Origin: Flintibacter muris
GTDB taxonomy: Bacteria; Bacillota; Clostridia; Oscillospirales; Oscillospiraceae
Assembly: GCF_943192995.1 (NCBI RefSeq)
Contig: NZ_CALPCP010000018.1
Coordinates: forward strand, 1-64,000
Length of the DNA: 64,000 bases
Direction: 5' to 3'
In this document: positions 56,658 through 64,000 of the stretch, one piece after another
Layout of the letters: every line of letters starts with the position of its first letter
How positions within the stretch are numbered: position 1 is the first letter of the stretch
Program-made: the position numbers and the translations under genes
Notes under the pieces: generated by a model
The model's input: only the letters and a program-made list of their open reading frames with translations
The model's database searches: none
What the model was told of the DNA's origin: nothing

Positions 56658-58154
56658 TTGGCAGTACCAACCAACATCAAGACCCTGCTTGCTGGAAATG
56701 CTGTTGAGTGGGCCAGGATTGAGTTTAAGGAGACCTGGGATGCCGAGGCGTCTCTCAAAACGATCTGCGCCTTTGCCAACGACATTGACAACTGGGGCGG
56801 CGGTTACCTCGTCATCGGTGTTGAGGAAAAAGACGGCAGGCCGGTTCATCCCTTGAAGGGCATTCCCGCAGACAAAATAGACGACTATCTGAAGGACATG
56901 CTCAACAAGTGCAAGCGTATACAGCCGGAGTATCTGCCCATCGTTGAAGTGGTAGACTACCAGGACAAGAAATTCATCGTAGTCTGGGCACCCGGTGGGT
57001 ATCTGCGCCCCTACTCCTCTCCCAAGTCAATGGCTCGAGAGGAAAAGGAGCGTATCTGCTATATCCGGAAAATGTCCAGCCCGATCATGCCTTCTGAGGA
57101 AGAGAAACGGGACCTCTACAATCTGGCAAACAACGTCCCCTTTGACGACCGGATCAACCACGAGGCGGACATCGTCGATTTGAACCTCACGCTGATTCAA
57201 GCGTACCTCAAAGAGGTAGAGAGTTCCCTGTATGAGGAATCAAAGCACATGGAGTTTGTCGACCTGTGCCGGAGCATGAACATCGTCAACACCCTGCCGG
57301 AGTACACCAAGCCGAAAAATGTAGGGCTGATGTTCTTCAGCCTGGAGCCGGATCGTTTCTTTCCCTATGCTCAAATTGATGTGGTCCAGTTCCCGGAGGA
57401 CTTGGGCGGGAATCAAATCATCGAAAAGACATTCAAGGGGCCGCTTCACCAGCAACTGCGGGAGGCGCTTCAATATATCCGAAACAGCGTGATTCAGGAG
57501 CAGGTGATCAAATTCCCAGACAGGGCAGAGGCGGAACGGTTCTTCAATTACCCCTACGCCGCCATTGAAGAGAGTCTCTGCAACGCGATATATCACAAGG
57601 GGTACGATGTGCGGGAGCCCATTGAGGTCCGCATCCTACCTGACCGTATTGAGATCGTCAGCCATCCGGGAGCAGATCGGTCCATCTCGGAGGAGGGCCT
57701 ACGGACCTATCAGGTGTTCAACCGGAGGTACCGCAACCGTTGCATTGGGGATTTTCTGAAAGAAATGCACCTGACAGAGGGACGAAACACGGGATTCCGG
57801 AAGATCCTTAATGCCTTGGAGCGCAACGGTTCTCCCGCACCTATTTTTGAAACAGACCCTGAGCGACTGTCCTTCTGCACGACAATTTTCATTCACCCTC
57901 AGTTTCTGTCCCCAAATGGGACCAAAGATGGGACCAAAAGTGGGACCAAAAAAGCTACACCGAATCGCCGTACTGAGCGAGTGCAACTGGTCCTCTCTAC
58001 GATTCAAGAAGATCCCCGGGTAACTGTGCGTGTGTTGGCCGAGGATCTTGGCATTTCCAAAAATACGATTTTACGAATTCTGAAAGAGTTGCAAGAGAAT
58101 GGAACCATCAAGCGGGAAGGTTCCAGCCGGAAGGGCCGCTGGGTCGTGTTATAG
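56658..58154 (+). CDS. AlbA_2/Schlafen-type protein with ATPase-like and winged-helix domains
   Basis: A 498-residue protein. The start is probably TTG at 56658, seven bases after GGAGGG. The N-terminal AlbA_2 (Schlafen-like) domain covers residues 5-140 (VEWARIEFKETW, CAFANDIDNWGGGYLVIGVE). The middle to 400 is the HATPase_c_4-like domain found in RecG-like helper proteins (AAIEESLCNAIYHKGYD, IEIVSHPGAD). A linker with three near-identical four-residue units (GTKD, GTKS, GTKK) follows, then a winged helix (LAEDLGISKNTILRILKELQ). Such proteins are regulators or defence-associated; the substrate is unknown. Confidence 0.82.
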   Translation: MAVPTNIKTLLAGNAVEWARIEFKETWDAEASLKTICAFANDIDNWGGGYLVIGVEEKDGRPVHPLKGIPADKIDDYLKDMLNKCKRIQPEYLPIVEVVDYQDKKFIVVWAPGGYLRPYSSPKSMAREEKERICYIRKMSSPIMPSEEEKRDLYNLANNVPFDDRINHEADIVDLNLTLIQAYLKEVESSLYEESKHMEFVDLCRSMNIVNTLPEYTKPKNVGLMFFSLEPDRFFPYAQIDVVQFPEDLGGNQIIEKTFKGPLHQQLREALQYIRNSVIQEQVIKFPDRAEAERFFNYPYAAIEESLCNAIYHKGYDVREPIEVRILPDRIEIVSHPGADRSISEEGLRTYQVFNRRYRNRCIGDFLKEMHLTEGRNTGFRKILNALERNGSPAPIFETDPERLSFCTTIFIHPQFLSPNGTKDGTKSGTKKATPNRRTERVQLVLSTIQEDPRVTVRVLAEDLGISKNTILRILKELQENGTIKREGSSRKGRWVVL

Positions 58155-58156
58155 TC

Positions 58157-58180
58157 TGACCACACAAACAGCCACAGACA
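58157..58180 (+). repeat. arm-type repeat near right island end
   Basis: TGACCACACAAACAGCCACA with GACA, the same 24-base pattern as 39954-39977 and 58424-58447, about 110 bases inside the right attachment site. Confidence 0.5.
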
Positions 58181-58291
58181 CTGCTGTAAATAACGGAGAC
58201 TTCGTTTTTAGGAAGTGTCGGAAAGCAAGTGTTCTGGATTGGAAACGACTATAAACCATTAAAAATTATTACAAAAAACTCCCAAATTGGG

Positions 58292-58336
58292 TTGACGTGC
58301 GGGAGGTCACAGGTTCAAGTCCTGTATCGTCCACCA
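58292..58336 (+). repeat. right/internal attachment site (45-bp direct repeat)
   Basis: Exact copy of the 3' half of tRNA-Val from the anticodon loop to CCA. The 5' half of a tRNA is absent. It marks the junction between the CRISPR island and the next element. Confidence 0.92.
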
Positions 58337-58340
58337 CGAA

Positions 58341-58376
58341 AACCGCTCTTTTCGAGAGAAAAGAGCGGTTTTTCTT
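58341..58376 (+). terminator. duplicated tRNA-Val terminator
   Basis: ACCGCTCTTTTC and GAAAAGAGCGGT with GAGA loop and TTTTT, nearly the same as the hairpin behind tRNA-Val at 39871-39898. Confidence 0.7.
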
Positions 58377-58423
58377 AACTTTTTCTGAGACTTTATGAAA
58401 TCCTCGCCTTTCCGCTTTTGCGC

Positions 58424-58447
58424 TGACCACAGTTTCAGCCACAGACA
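58424..58447 (+). repeat. arm-type repeat of the second element
   Basis: TGACCACAGTTTCAGCCACA with GACA, third copy of the pattern, placed relative to its att site as the copy at 39954 is to the tRNA. Confidence 0.5.
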
Positions 58448-58457
58448 GAGAAAAAAT

Positions 58458-58489
58458 CGCCCTCCGGGAAACTCTTGTCCCAGAGGGCG
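58458..58489 (-). terminator. terminator of second integrase
   Basis: CGCCCTCCGGGA and TCCCAGAGGGCG form a stem with one mismatch; on the minus strand ATTTTTTC follows. Confidence 0.75.
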
Positions 58490-58500
58490 TTGGACTATTT

Positions 58501-59919
58501 TCATCCGGCTTTGGCTTGGGCGTGCAGGTCAGCAATTTCCTCTTTCATCTGTGCAATTAGTTGGGCCAGCTTCTTCTCGCATTCCGCCTCGGTTGGGGCG
58601 TAGATGTTCCGGGCCATGCGTTTCCCGTTGACTTTCGGGGAGTAGCGCCCCTCCCATAGTTGGTCGCTGATCTGCGTGACGCATCCCGTCCCCGGTTTGC
58701 GATACTTTCCTTTGACGGCCTGGAAGGTGGTCCGGGCGGGCTTTTTCGGGACCGCCGGTTCCGACTGAGGTTCCACCCTTGCAATGGCCCGGTCAATTTT
58801 GGCCGCAGCCGACTGCCGCATCTCATCGGTGACGTGGGCGTACACGTTCAGCGTCGTGGCGCTGGAGACGTGGCCGATAACAGCGGACAGGGTCTTGATA
58901 TCCATTCCATGTTCCAGTGCGTTGGTTGCAAATGTGTGTCTGAGGTCATGGAAGCGGACGTGCTTACAGCCTGCCCGCTCCAGGACGATGGCCAGCTTCT
59001 TTCGAACCGCTGCGGGGTCCAGAGGGGAATTTTCTTTTCTTGGCGAGGGGAACATCCACGGGGAATTGATGTTCTGCCGATAGTTTTTCAGAATCTCCAG
59101 GATGGGCGCCGGAAGGATGATGCTTCGGCTGGAGGACTTAGTCTTGGGCTGGGTGACTGCCAGCGATCCTTTTACCCTCTGCACCTGACGCTCCACCCGC
59201 AGCACCCCTGTCTGAAAGTCCAAATCATCCCACCGGAGGGCCAGCAGCTCCCCACGGCGCAGTCCGGTGGACAGTTCCAGCAGGAGCAGTTCGTAGCAGT
59301 CATTTTCTTTCGCCTGGATTAGCAGCCGCTGCATCTCCTCCTGACTCAGCACCTGCATTTCCCTTGGGTGGGTCGTGGGCGCTTTGCAGGAGAGGGCAGG
59401 ATTTTTCAGGATCAGCCCTTGGGTCATCGCCCTGTCCAGCGCTACCCGGCAGGTCACATGACAGCTTTTCACCATGCGGTCCGAGAGGCCGGGGCCGTAC
59501 TCTTCTGTACGCAGGAGCCGCCCTCCCTGCTTGAGCCGGATATAGAACTGCTGGAGGTCGCCGGGGGTGAGTTTAACCAGCGGGATATGCCCCAACTCCG
59601 GGATGATGTGCTGGTAGATACGGTTTTCGTAGTCCGCCTGGGTCTTGGGGCGGATTGCCGGCTTGCACTCCGTCTGATACCAGCGGTCCATCCAGGCTCC
59701 GAAGGTCATGTCCGCCTTGGGCCGCTCCGGCTCAGCGCCTCGGATGCTGTCCCGCAGCGCCTTGAGTTTTGCCTCACACTCCCGTTTAGTCTTAGCCAGC
59801 ACATTCTTTGTCTTGGGCAGACCTTTCTCATTGCGGCCAATGACGTATCGGCCCTCCCAGCGGCCATCCTTCCTCTTATGGATGCTGCCGTCCCCGCGGC
59901 TGCTCTTTCGCTTTGCCAT
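58501..59919 (-). CDS. tyrosine recombinase (integrase) of the second element
   Basis: A 472-residue recombinase. The N-terminal AP2-like domain (GDGSIHKRKDGRWEGRYVIG), core-binding domain and catalytic domain follow the usual order: Arg in STGLRRGELLALRW, HxxR in HDLRHTFATNALE, Tyr in LNVYAHVTDE. A linker then leads to an extra C-terminal domain (DQLWEGRYSPKVNGKRMARN onward) that is almost the same as the tail of the first integrase, though the catalytic parts differ. It sits 165 bases from the repeated att site. Confidence 0.95.
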   Translation of the reverse strand: MAKRKSSRGDGSIHKRKDGRWEGRYVIGRNEKGLPKTKNVLAKTKRECEAKLKALRDSIRGAEPERPKADMTFGAWMDRWYQTECKPAIRPKTQADYENRIYQHIIPELGHIPLVKLTPGDLQQFYIRLKQGGRLLRTEEYGPGLSDRMVKSCHVTCRVALDRAMTQGLILKNPALSCKAPTTHPREMQVLSQEEMQRLLIQAKENDCYELLLLELSTGLRRGELLALRWDDLDFQTGVLRVERQVQRVKGSLAVTQPKTKSSSRSIILPAPILEILKNYRQNINSPWMFPSPRKENSPLDPAAVRKKLAIVLERAGCKHVRFHDLRHTFATNALEHGMDIKTLSAVIGHVSSATTLNVYAHVTDEMRQSAAAKIDRAIARVEPQSEPAVPKKPARTTFQAVKGKYRKPGTGCVTQISDQLWEGRYSPKVNGKRMARNIYAPTEAECEKKLAQLIAQMKEEIADLHAQAKAG

Positions 59920-59931
59920 AAGCTCACCTCC

Positions 59932-60594
59932 TTAGAGAATATCCTGTATGAAATCGCCCACGACCTGGGCGGCATGGCGCTGCATGTCTCCCGTGACGTG
60001 GGCGTAGGTATCCAGTGTGAAGCTGGCCTTGGTGTGTCCTAAGATACCGGACAGGGTCTTGGCGTCTACTCCTCCAGCCAGTGCATGGGTCGCGAATGTG
60101 TGACGAAGATCATGGAAGCGAATATCGGGCAATCCCGCCTCCGCCAGAAACTTCTTCAACTGCCGGTAGGCTCCCGCTGGATGGGTAGGTTTCTCAGGAT
60201 TTAATAAATCGGGAAATATCCACTCCGTCAGTGCGGTTTCTTTCCTCTTTTTCAGAAGCTGGATCGTACTGTGGGGCAGCAGGATCGTCCGCTTTCCGGC
60301 GTAGGTTTTGGTGTCCCCCGCTTCCAGCGTGCCGCCCTTTCCGGAGCGGATGGTGCGGCAGATTTTCAGCGTCCCGGCTTTGCTGTCGAAGTCGGACCAC
60401 TTGAGACCGCACAGCTCTCCCCGCCGCAGGCCTGTGGTCAGCTCGGTGTAGAAGAAGTCATGCCATAGGTTATCCCTGCGAATCGCTGTCATGAGGGTGT
60501 CCAACTGTTCATTGTTGAGAATACGCTTCGATTTGTTTGACACCTTGGGCGGCATCACCTGACCGGCAGGATTGGCGGGCAGCAGACCTTCAGA
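59932..60594 (-). pseudogene. 5'-truncated integrase
   Basis: About 215 residues that match the catalytic half of the first integrase (EGLLP.NPAGQVMPPKVSNK onward, HDLRHTFATHALAGG, LDTYAHVTGD), but the N-terminal and core-binding domains are missing and the extra C-terminal domain is replaced by a short QRHAAQVVGDFIQDIL end. Similarity begins at about 60594; further upstream a stop codon appears. It is a remnant of a third integration event or of recombination between elements. Confidence 0.85.
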
Positions 60595-60637
60595 AAGCCA
60601 CCAGCGCCGCTACCCTTGATGTAGGGACTTTTGACAA

Positions 60638-61072
60638 TCAGTCTGGCCACTGGTCATCACCATCTTCATCATCTGGTCGCTCTCTGACCTTCTGCTCAAA
60701 GGTCAGCAGTCCATTAGTGGCCTTCACGTGCTTCACACTGTCTGAGCGCAGCTTCCGCAGGTAGTCCGCATCCAACTGAATGCAGTCGAGGACGGCGCTT
60801 ATGCCCATGTCCATCTCGACTGACAGCTTGTAGAGGAGCCGGGCCAGCCTGTCTTCGAACATCCCCAGCCGCCCGTCGATAGCGGACTGAATCGCCGCGG
60901 GGAGCATTTCGTTCTGTTCCGCCTCAAGAAGATCCTGGTAGTGGGTGATAGCTTTTTCGATGAATTCGTTTTTGCTTCGACTGCCATCCAGACGATAGTC
61001 CCGTTCCAATCGGAACTCCGTGATTGGGGACAGCCGAATGGTCATTTTGTGCGTGTTTTCTGATTTTCCCAT
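60638..61072 (-). CDS. ribbon-helix-helix-like protein of the mobile element
   Basis: A 144-residue protein starting MGKSENTHKMTIRLSPITEF at 61072. The early strand KMTIRLSPITEF followed by RLDGSRSKNEFIEKAITHYQ has the look of a ribbon-helix-helix DNA-binding domain, as in relaxosome or partition accessory proteins. The C-terminal helical part may oligomerise. It lies between the truncated integrase and the winged-helix gene. Confidence 0.6.
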   Translation of the reverse strand: MGKSENTHKMTIRLSPITEFRLERDYRLDGSRSKNEFIEKAITHYQDLLEAEQNEMLPAAIQSAIDGRLGMFEDRLARLLYKLSVEMDMGISAVLDCIQLDADYLRKLRSDSVKHVKATNGLLTFEQKVRERPDDEDGDDQWPD

Positions 61073-61286
61073 AATATCCTCCAAATTGTGTGTTTGGTGC
61101 CGGGGAAAGGCCGACCGCTCTAAGGACAAGGGCTGAAATGAGGTCAAACGCCCTTTTTCGTCTCTGGAATGAGGTCACTCTGCACCCCCGCAAACTGCCC
61201 GCACTGCGGGCAGAAGTGGCCAGCGGGGCGCCAACAAGGCGGCACGCTTTTATCCTGCTTCTCACCGTCCCCTCGTACACTGGCGT
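61073..61286. other. gap between mobile-element genes
   Basis: No gene seen. Holds the palindrome TGCCCGCACTGCGGGCA (around 61196-61212) and two copies of AATGAGGTCA about 32 bases apart (near 61136 and 61168), which could be binding sites of an element-encoded protein. Confidence 0.3.
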
Positions 61287-62042
61287 TCAACTGGCGCACA
61301 GCGGCTTGCACTGTTGGGACGGGTCAGGTGCTGCCGGAGCGGAGTCCGGGGCACACAGGGCCGCTCTGGGGTGACAGCGGTCGTATTCCGCTTGCCGTCG
61401 GAGGACACGTCTACGCTCCGTGTCCAACTCCAGGTGACGGAGCTGCCGCTGGTGGAACGCATCTACCACCAGCTTCATTGGTTGGATTGTATAGAGGTTG
61501 TTGCCCTTCCACTTCATCCCCCGCTTGTCGAAGTAGCTGCTGGACTCCACGGTGATGAGGCCCATCTCCAACAGCGTACCGATACTTTTCATTACGGTGT
61601 TCTTTGCCAGCCCTGTTGCGGTGGCGATGGTGTTGTAGCTTGGGTGGCAAGTGTGCGTCCGTCTGTCCTCGATCAGCAGCAGGTAGGCGTAGACCATAAA
61701 CGCAGAGGGCGGAAGTCGTAGCAGAAACACCTCGTTGGGCAGAGTGAAAAATTTTTCGCTGGTGATGCACTGAACGTCCAGCGCAAGAGACCGTTCAGCC
61801 GTAACGAGTTCTTTGTCAACCAGAGCCTCCAGATATTTTTTCACTGTACTTGCCGTCATGTGGACGCCTGCTGCGATTACCTCCGGAGTGAGTGCGCTGG
61901 GAGCGCGGCGATAGCAGAGGTAGGAAAAAATTGTGAATTCAACCGGCTTGAGTTTGTACTCCCACACTGCGTTGGGTACGGCGAAACGATAGTGCCGCGG
62001 GTTACGGCGAGGCCACCCGATAGGCGTTGCTCGCCGCCTCAT
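61287..62042 (-). CDS. winged-helix protein of the mobile element (possible replication or transfer regulator)
   Basis: A 251-residue protein starting MRRRATPIGWPRRNPRHYRF at 62042. Two helix-turn-helix units are visible: one near residues 28-85 (KPVEFTIFSYLCYRRAPSAL, VHMTASTVKKYLEALVDKEL) and one near 120-165 (YNTIATATGLAKNTVMKSIG). This two-wing layout is common in element-encoded replication initiator-like and DnaD-like proteins. It overlaps the excisionase-like gene by four bases (ATGA). Confidence 0.65.
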   Translation of the reverse strand: MRRRATPIGWPRRNPRHYRFAVPNAVWEYKLKPVEFTIFSYLCYRRAPSALTPEVIAAGVHMTASTVKKYLEALVDKELVTAERSLALDVQCITSEKFFTLPNEVFLLRLPPSAFMVYAYLLLIEDRRTHTCHPSYNTIATATGLAKNTVMKSIGTLLEMGLITVESSSYFDKRGMKWKGNNLYTIQPMKLVVDAFHQRQLRHLELDTERRRVLRRQAEYDRCHPRAALCAPDSAPAAPDPSQQCKPLCAS

Positions 62043-62254
62043 AGCTGCGACCCTCCAGTCGTGTTCTGCTCCACCCACTGGATGAACTTCTCCTTGGGCA
62101 CCACCATCCTGTTGCCGATTTTCAGCACCGGGAAACCCGATTCATGCATCAGCTCGTAGCCACTGGATGGTGATACGCCCAACACCTTCGCCACCAGTTC
62201 CGCATTGAGGAACAGCGGCAGTTCACTGTAGTCTTTGAATTGAGATATTTTCAT
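62039..62254 (-). CDS. excisionase-like helix-turn-helix protein
   Basis: A 71-residue protein starting MKISQFKDYSELPLFLNAEL at 62254. The segment AELVAKVLGVSPSSGYELMH with GFPVLKIGNRMVVPKEKFIQ is the MerR-like excisionase fold (HTH_17). Such proteins bend att-site DNA and steer the integrase to excision. It is translationally coupled to the winged-helix gene. Confidence 0.82.
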   Translation of the reverse strand: MKISQFKDYSELPLFLNAELVAKVLGVSPSSGYELMHESGFPVLKIGNRMVVPKEKFIQWVEQNTTGGSQL

Positions 62255-62434
62255 TTTGTTTCCTTTCTGTAATTTTGTTGTTGGCCACGCACCGTACACC
62301 TTCCAGCCCCAGGTCGTCTGCGGCGTTTTCACTCTGTTGGCACGCTCACTCCGCTACGGAGGTCTTGGCGCTGCTTATCTCAGGGAGTATGAACTCCGGT
62401 GGTGGGTATTCAGTTGTCGAGGTGCAGATGGTAG

Positions 62435-62463
62435 TTGACTATTCCTTTCAGATGTGATATAGT
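62435..62463 (+). promoter_or_regulatory. promoter of the DUF6076-like gene
   Basis: TTGACT (62435-62440), 17 bases, TATAGT (62458-62463). TAGTCTA recurs at 62460 and 62530, a possible operator pair. The rest of 62255-62434 shows nothing. Confidence 0.6.
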
Positions 62464-62557
62464 CTACTCACCGATGCGGCTATCGTAACACAGCAGAGCA
62501 ATATTGTCAATAGATAAAAATAAAATGATAGTCTATTTTGCGAGAGGAGAAATTCGG

Positions 62558-63313
62558 ATGGATTTTCCAAAACTGACTTTCCCGCTGACTGTGGACTTTG
62601 GTGATACAGAATATTGGGTTGGAGACCAGGGCCCATTTAAGTACGGCGCTGCGGTGACGGCGTTTTTCATCGGAGAGGATATTGGGCCTGTCTCCAACGA
62701 CGGCATTCCTTTGATGCATGAGCTGGAGCATCAGCTCCAGACCTTCGGCAGTCATCTCCAGCCCTATGTGAGAGAACGTGCGATAGATTCAGACTCCTTT
62801 TTCTATCCCGAGGAGCAGTCCGTCAGCAATTCCATGTGCTTTGCCTTTCATGTTACAGGAACGAATACCGGAATTATGGCCGAGCGGTACACTTTTTCTT
62901 CTCTGCATGACTTCCTCTACGTGGAGTTGGGTAAGGCAATCCTTCGTGGCAACGCGCCCCGGCAGTGCCGTCTGTGCGGACGATGGTTCCTTCATGAGCA
63001 GGGAGACCGGGCGATGTACTGCGAGCGCATTGCGCCCGGCGAGGAGAGCAAGACCTGCCGGGAGGCAGGGGCGCGGGTGGTCTTTGAAAAGAAGATTCAG
63101 GACGAGGAAACCTGGAAGCTCTACAAACGGGCGTACAAAAAATACTACGCCCGCTATATGAAGGGGAACATGAGTGAGGCGGACTTCAAAGCTTGGGCAA
63201 CACAGGCGGCGGCTGACCGGGATGCCGCGATCGAGCAGATCACGCCGGAGATCGACGCGGCGCTGAAAGCACAGATCATTGAGCAGCTGCGAGAGAAACT
63301 GAACCGTCAGTGA
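62558..63313 (+). CDS. DUF6076-like protein with Cys cluster
   Basis: A 251-residue soluble protein starting MDFPKLTFPLTVDFGDTEYW at 62558, with GAGAGGAG eight bases upstream. The middle has a zinc-finger-like Cys set, CRLCGRWFLHEQGDRAMYCE and later TCREAG, followed by a helical basic part (LYKRAYKKYYARYMKGNMSE) as in DUF6076 and phage-integrase-associated proteins. The pattern resembles CGNR-type zinc fingers. Function unknown; typical of integrated elements of gut Clostridia. Confidence 0.6.
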   Translation: MDFPKLTFPLTVDFGDTEYWVGDQGPFKYGAAVTAFFIGEDIGPVSNDGIPLMHELEHQLQTFGSHLQPYVRERAIDSDSFFYPEEQSVSNSMCFAFHVTGTNTGIMAERYTFSSLHDFLYVELGKAILRGNAPRQCRLCGRWFLHEQGDRAMYCERIAPGEESKTCREAGARVVFEKKIQDEETWKLYKRAYKKYYARYMKGNMSEADFKAWATQAAADRDAAIEQITPEIDAALKAQIIEQLREKLNRQ

Positions 63314-63370
63314 GCGCGGCCCTATCTTTGGAGACACAGGTGCAGTTTATTTTGGTAAGGAGGATTTGAC

Positions 63371-64000
63371 ATGTCTATTCTTGGAGCAGTGATTGTCCCT
63401 CACCCGCCGCTGATCATTCCCGCAGTGGGACGCGGGCGGGAGCAGGAGGTCCAGACCACCATCGACGCTTACCGGGCCGCCGCGAAACAGGCGGCGGACT
63501 GGGAGCCGGAGGTGCTGATCGTTACTTCGCCCCACCAGATCATGTATGCCGACTACTTCCACATCTCGCCGGGCCGGGGCGTCACCGGGGATATGTCCGC
63601 TTTTGGCGCATCTGAGACAAAGATGGTTGTGGAATACGACGCCCCGCTGCGGGACGAGATCGTCCGCTGTGGGGAAGCCGCCGGCCTCCAAGTCGGGACG
63701 CTGGGACAGCGGGACCCGTACCTGGACCATGGCACTTTCGTGCCGCTGTACTTTTTGCGGGAGGCCGGGGTGGACTGCCTCATCCTCCGCATTGGCCTGT
63801 CCGGATTTTCGCCACTGGACCACTATCGGCTGGGACAGTGTATTGCTCAGGCGGTGGAAAATCTGGGCCGCAGAGCGGTGTTCATCGCCAGCGGCGACCT
63901 GTCTCACAAGCTGAAGGACGACGGCCCCTACGGCTTTGCCCCGGAGGGACCGGAGTTCGACCGTCAGGTCACCGAGGCGATGGCCGCCGGAGACTTCCTG
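63371..64000 (+). CDS. MEMO-family protein (AmmeMemoRadiSam component B), cut by window end
   Basis: The first 210 residues of a class III extradiol dioxygenase-like protein: MSILGAVIVPHPPLIIPAVG with the His of the metal-binding site, VLIVTSPHQIMYADYF, YLDHGTFVPLYFLREAGVDC and RAVFIASGDLSHKLKDDGPY. The family (AmrB/MEMO) is often fused to AMMECR1 (AmrA) and encoded with the radical-SAM protein AmrS. AAGGAGGATTTGAC precedes the ATG. Whether an AMMECR1 domain and another amrS follow cannot be seen. Confidence 0.9.
   Translation, partial: MSILGAVIVPHPPLIIPAVGRGREQEVQTTIDAYRAAAKQAADWEPEVLIVTSPHQIMYADYFHISPGRGVTGDMSAFGASETKMVVEYDAPLRDEIVRCGEAAGLQVGTLGQRDPYLDHGTFVPLYFLREAGVDCLILRIGLSGFSPLDHYRLGQCIAQAVENLGRRAVFIASGDLSHKLKDDGPYGFAPEGPEFDRQVTEAMAAGDFL

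Noticed and set aside
58292-58336. A second tRNA-Val gene
   Set aside because: Only the 3' half from the anticodon loop is present; it is an attachment site.

Overview
The window looks like chromosome of a GC-rich anaerobic gut Bacillota of the Oscillospiraceae (Flavonifractor / Lawsonibacter / Pseudoflavonifractor type). This is an inference from the oxygen-independent ribonucleotide reductase (NrdD/NrdG), rubrerythrin, the two-subunit Fe-S fumarate hydratase, a T-box leader, strong AGGAGG ribosome-binding sites, the dispersed GC-rich palindromes typical of that group, and the type I-C CRISPR repeat. Nothing in the sequence fixes the species.

Layout. 1-2.9 kb: remnant of a mobile element (end of a membrane-protein gene, a membrane-anchored unknown, two XRE regulators that each have a palindrome over a putative -10 region, an IS30-type transposase). 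3-17.5 kb: housekeeping genes: pyk, a lipoprotein, metG, mnmA, nrdD/nrdG, then a Crp-family regulator in one operon with an ABC importer, and rubrerythrin. 17.5-24.6 kb: uncharacterised proteins (one a TPR-SUFU-DUF2185 fusion), fumarate hydratase with an unknown gene between its subunits, and a small locus at 24.3-24.6 kb built like a type I toxin-antitoxin pair. 24.6-32 kb: branched-chain amino-acid cluster with two acetolactate synthases and ilvC, a T-box leader with an apparent valine codon, and a MITE-like palindromic element. 32-39.6 kb: secreted proteins, PadR, a sigma-like factor, tRNA-Thr and tRNA-Tyr, a secreted HExxH/leucine-rich-repeat protein, and pgi.

39.8-58.3 kb is a genomic island inserted at the 3' end of tRNA-Val(GAC). 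A 45-bp direct repeat of the tRNA 3' end recurs at 58292-58336, and a second integrase follows it, so at least two elements appear stacked in tandem. The island holds a tyrosine recombinase, a radical-SAM AmrS protein, a complete type I-C CRISPR-Cas locus (18 perfect repeats; cas3-cas5-cas8c-cas7-cas4-cas1-cas2), an ExbB/ExbD-like proton-channel gene trio whose second gene is split by an IS5-type element, a lipoprotein, a MerR regulator and an AlbA_2/Schlafen-type protein. 58.3-63.3 kb is the second element (integrase, integrase fragment, ribbon-helix-helix-like protein, winged-helix protein, excisionase-like protein, Cys-rich DUF6076-like protein). The window ends inside a MEMO-family gene.

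The best candidate for something new is in the 123-bp gap between cas3 and cas5. A consensus-like promoter is followed at once by a 32-nt degenerate copy of the CRISPR repeat. It keeps the processing hairpin by compensatory base changes and keeps 10 of 11 bases of the 5' handle. The sequence after the handle matches, in its first 8 bases, the -10 region of the same promoter. This has the design of a crRNA-like autorepressor of the cas operon (compare CreR/CreA RNAs). Second are the split ExbBD-like trio beside the CRISPR locus and the type I toxin-like locus at 24.3-24.6 kb.
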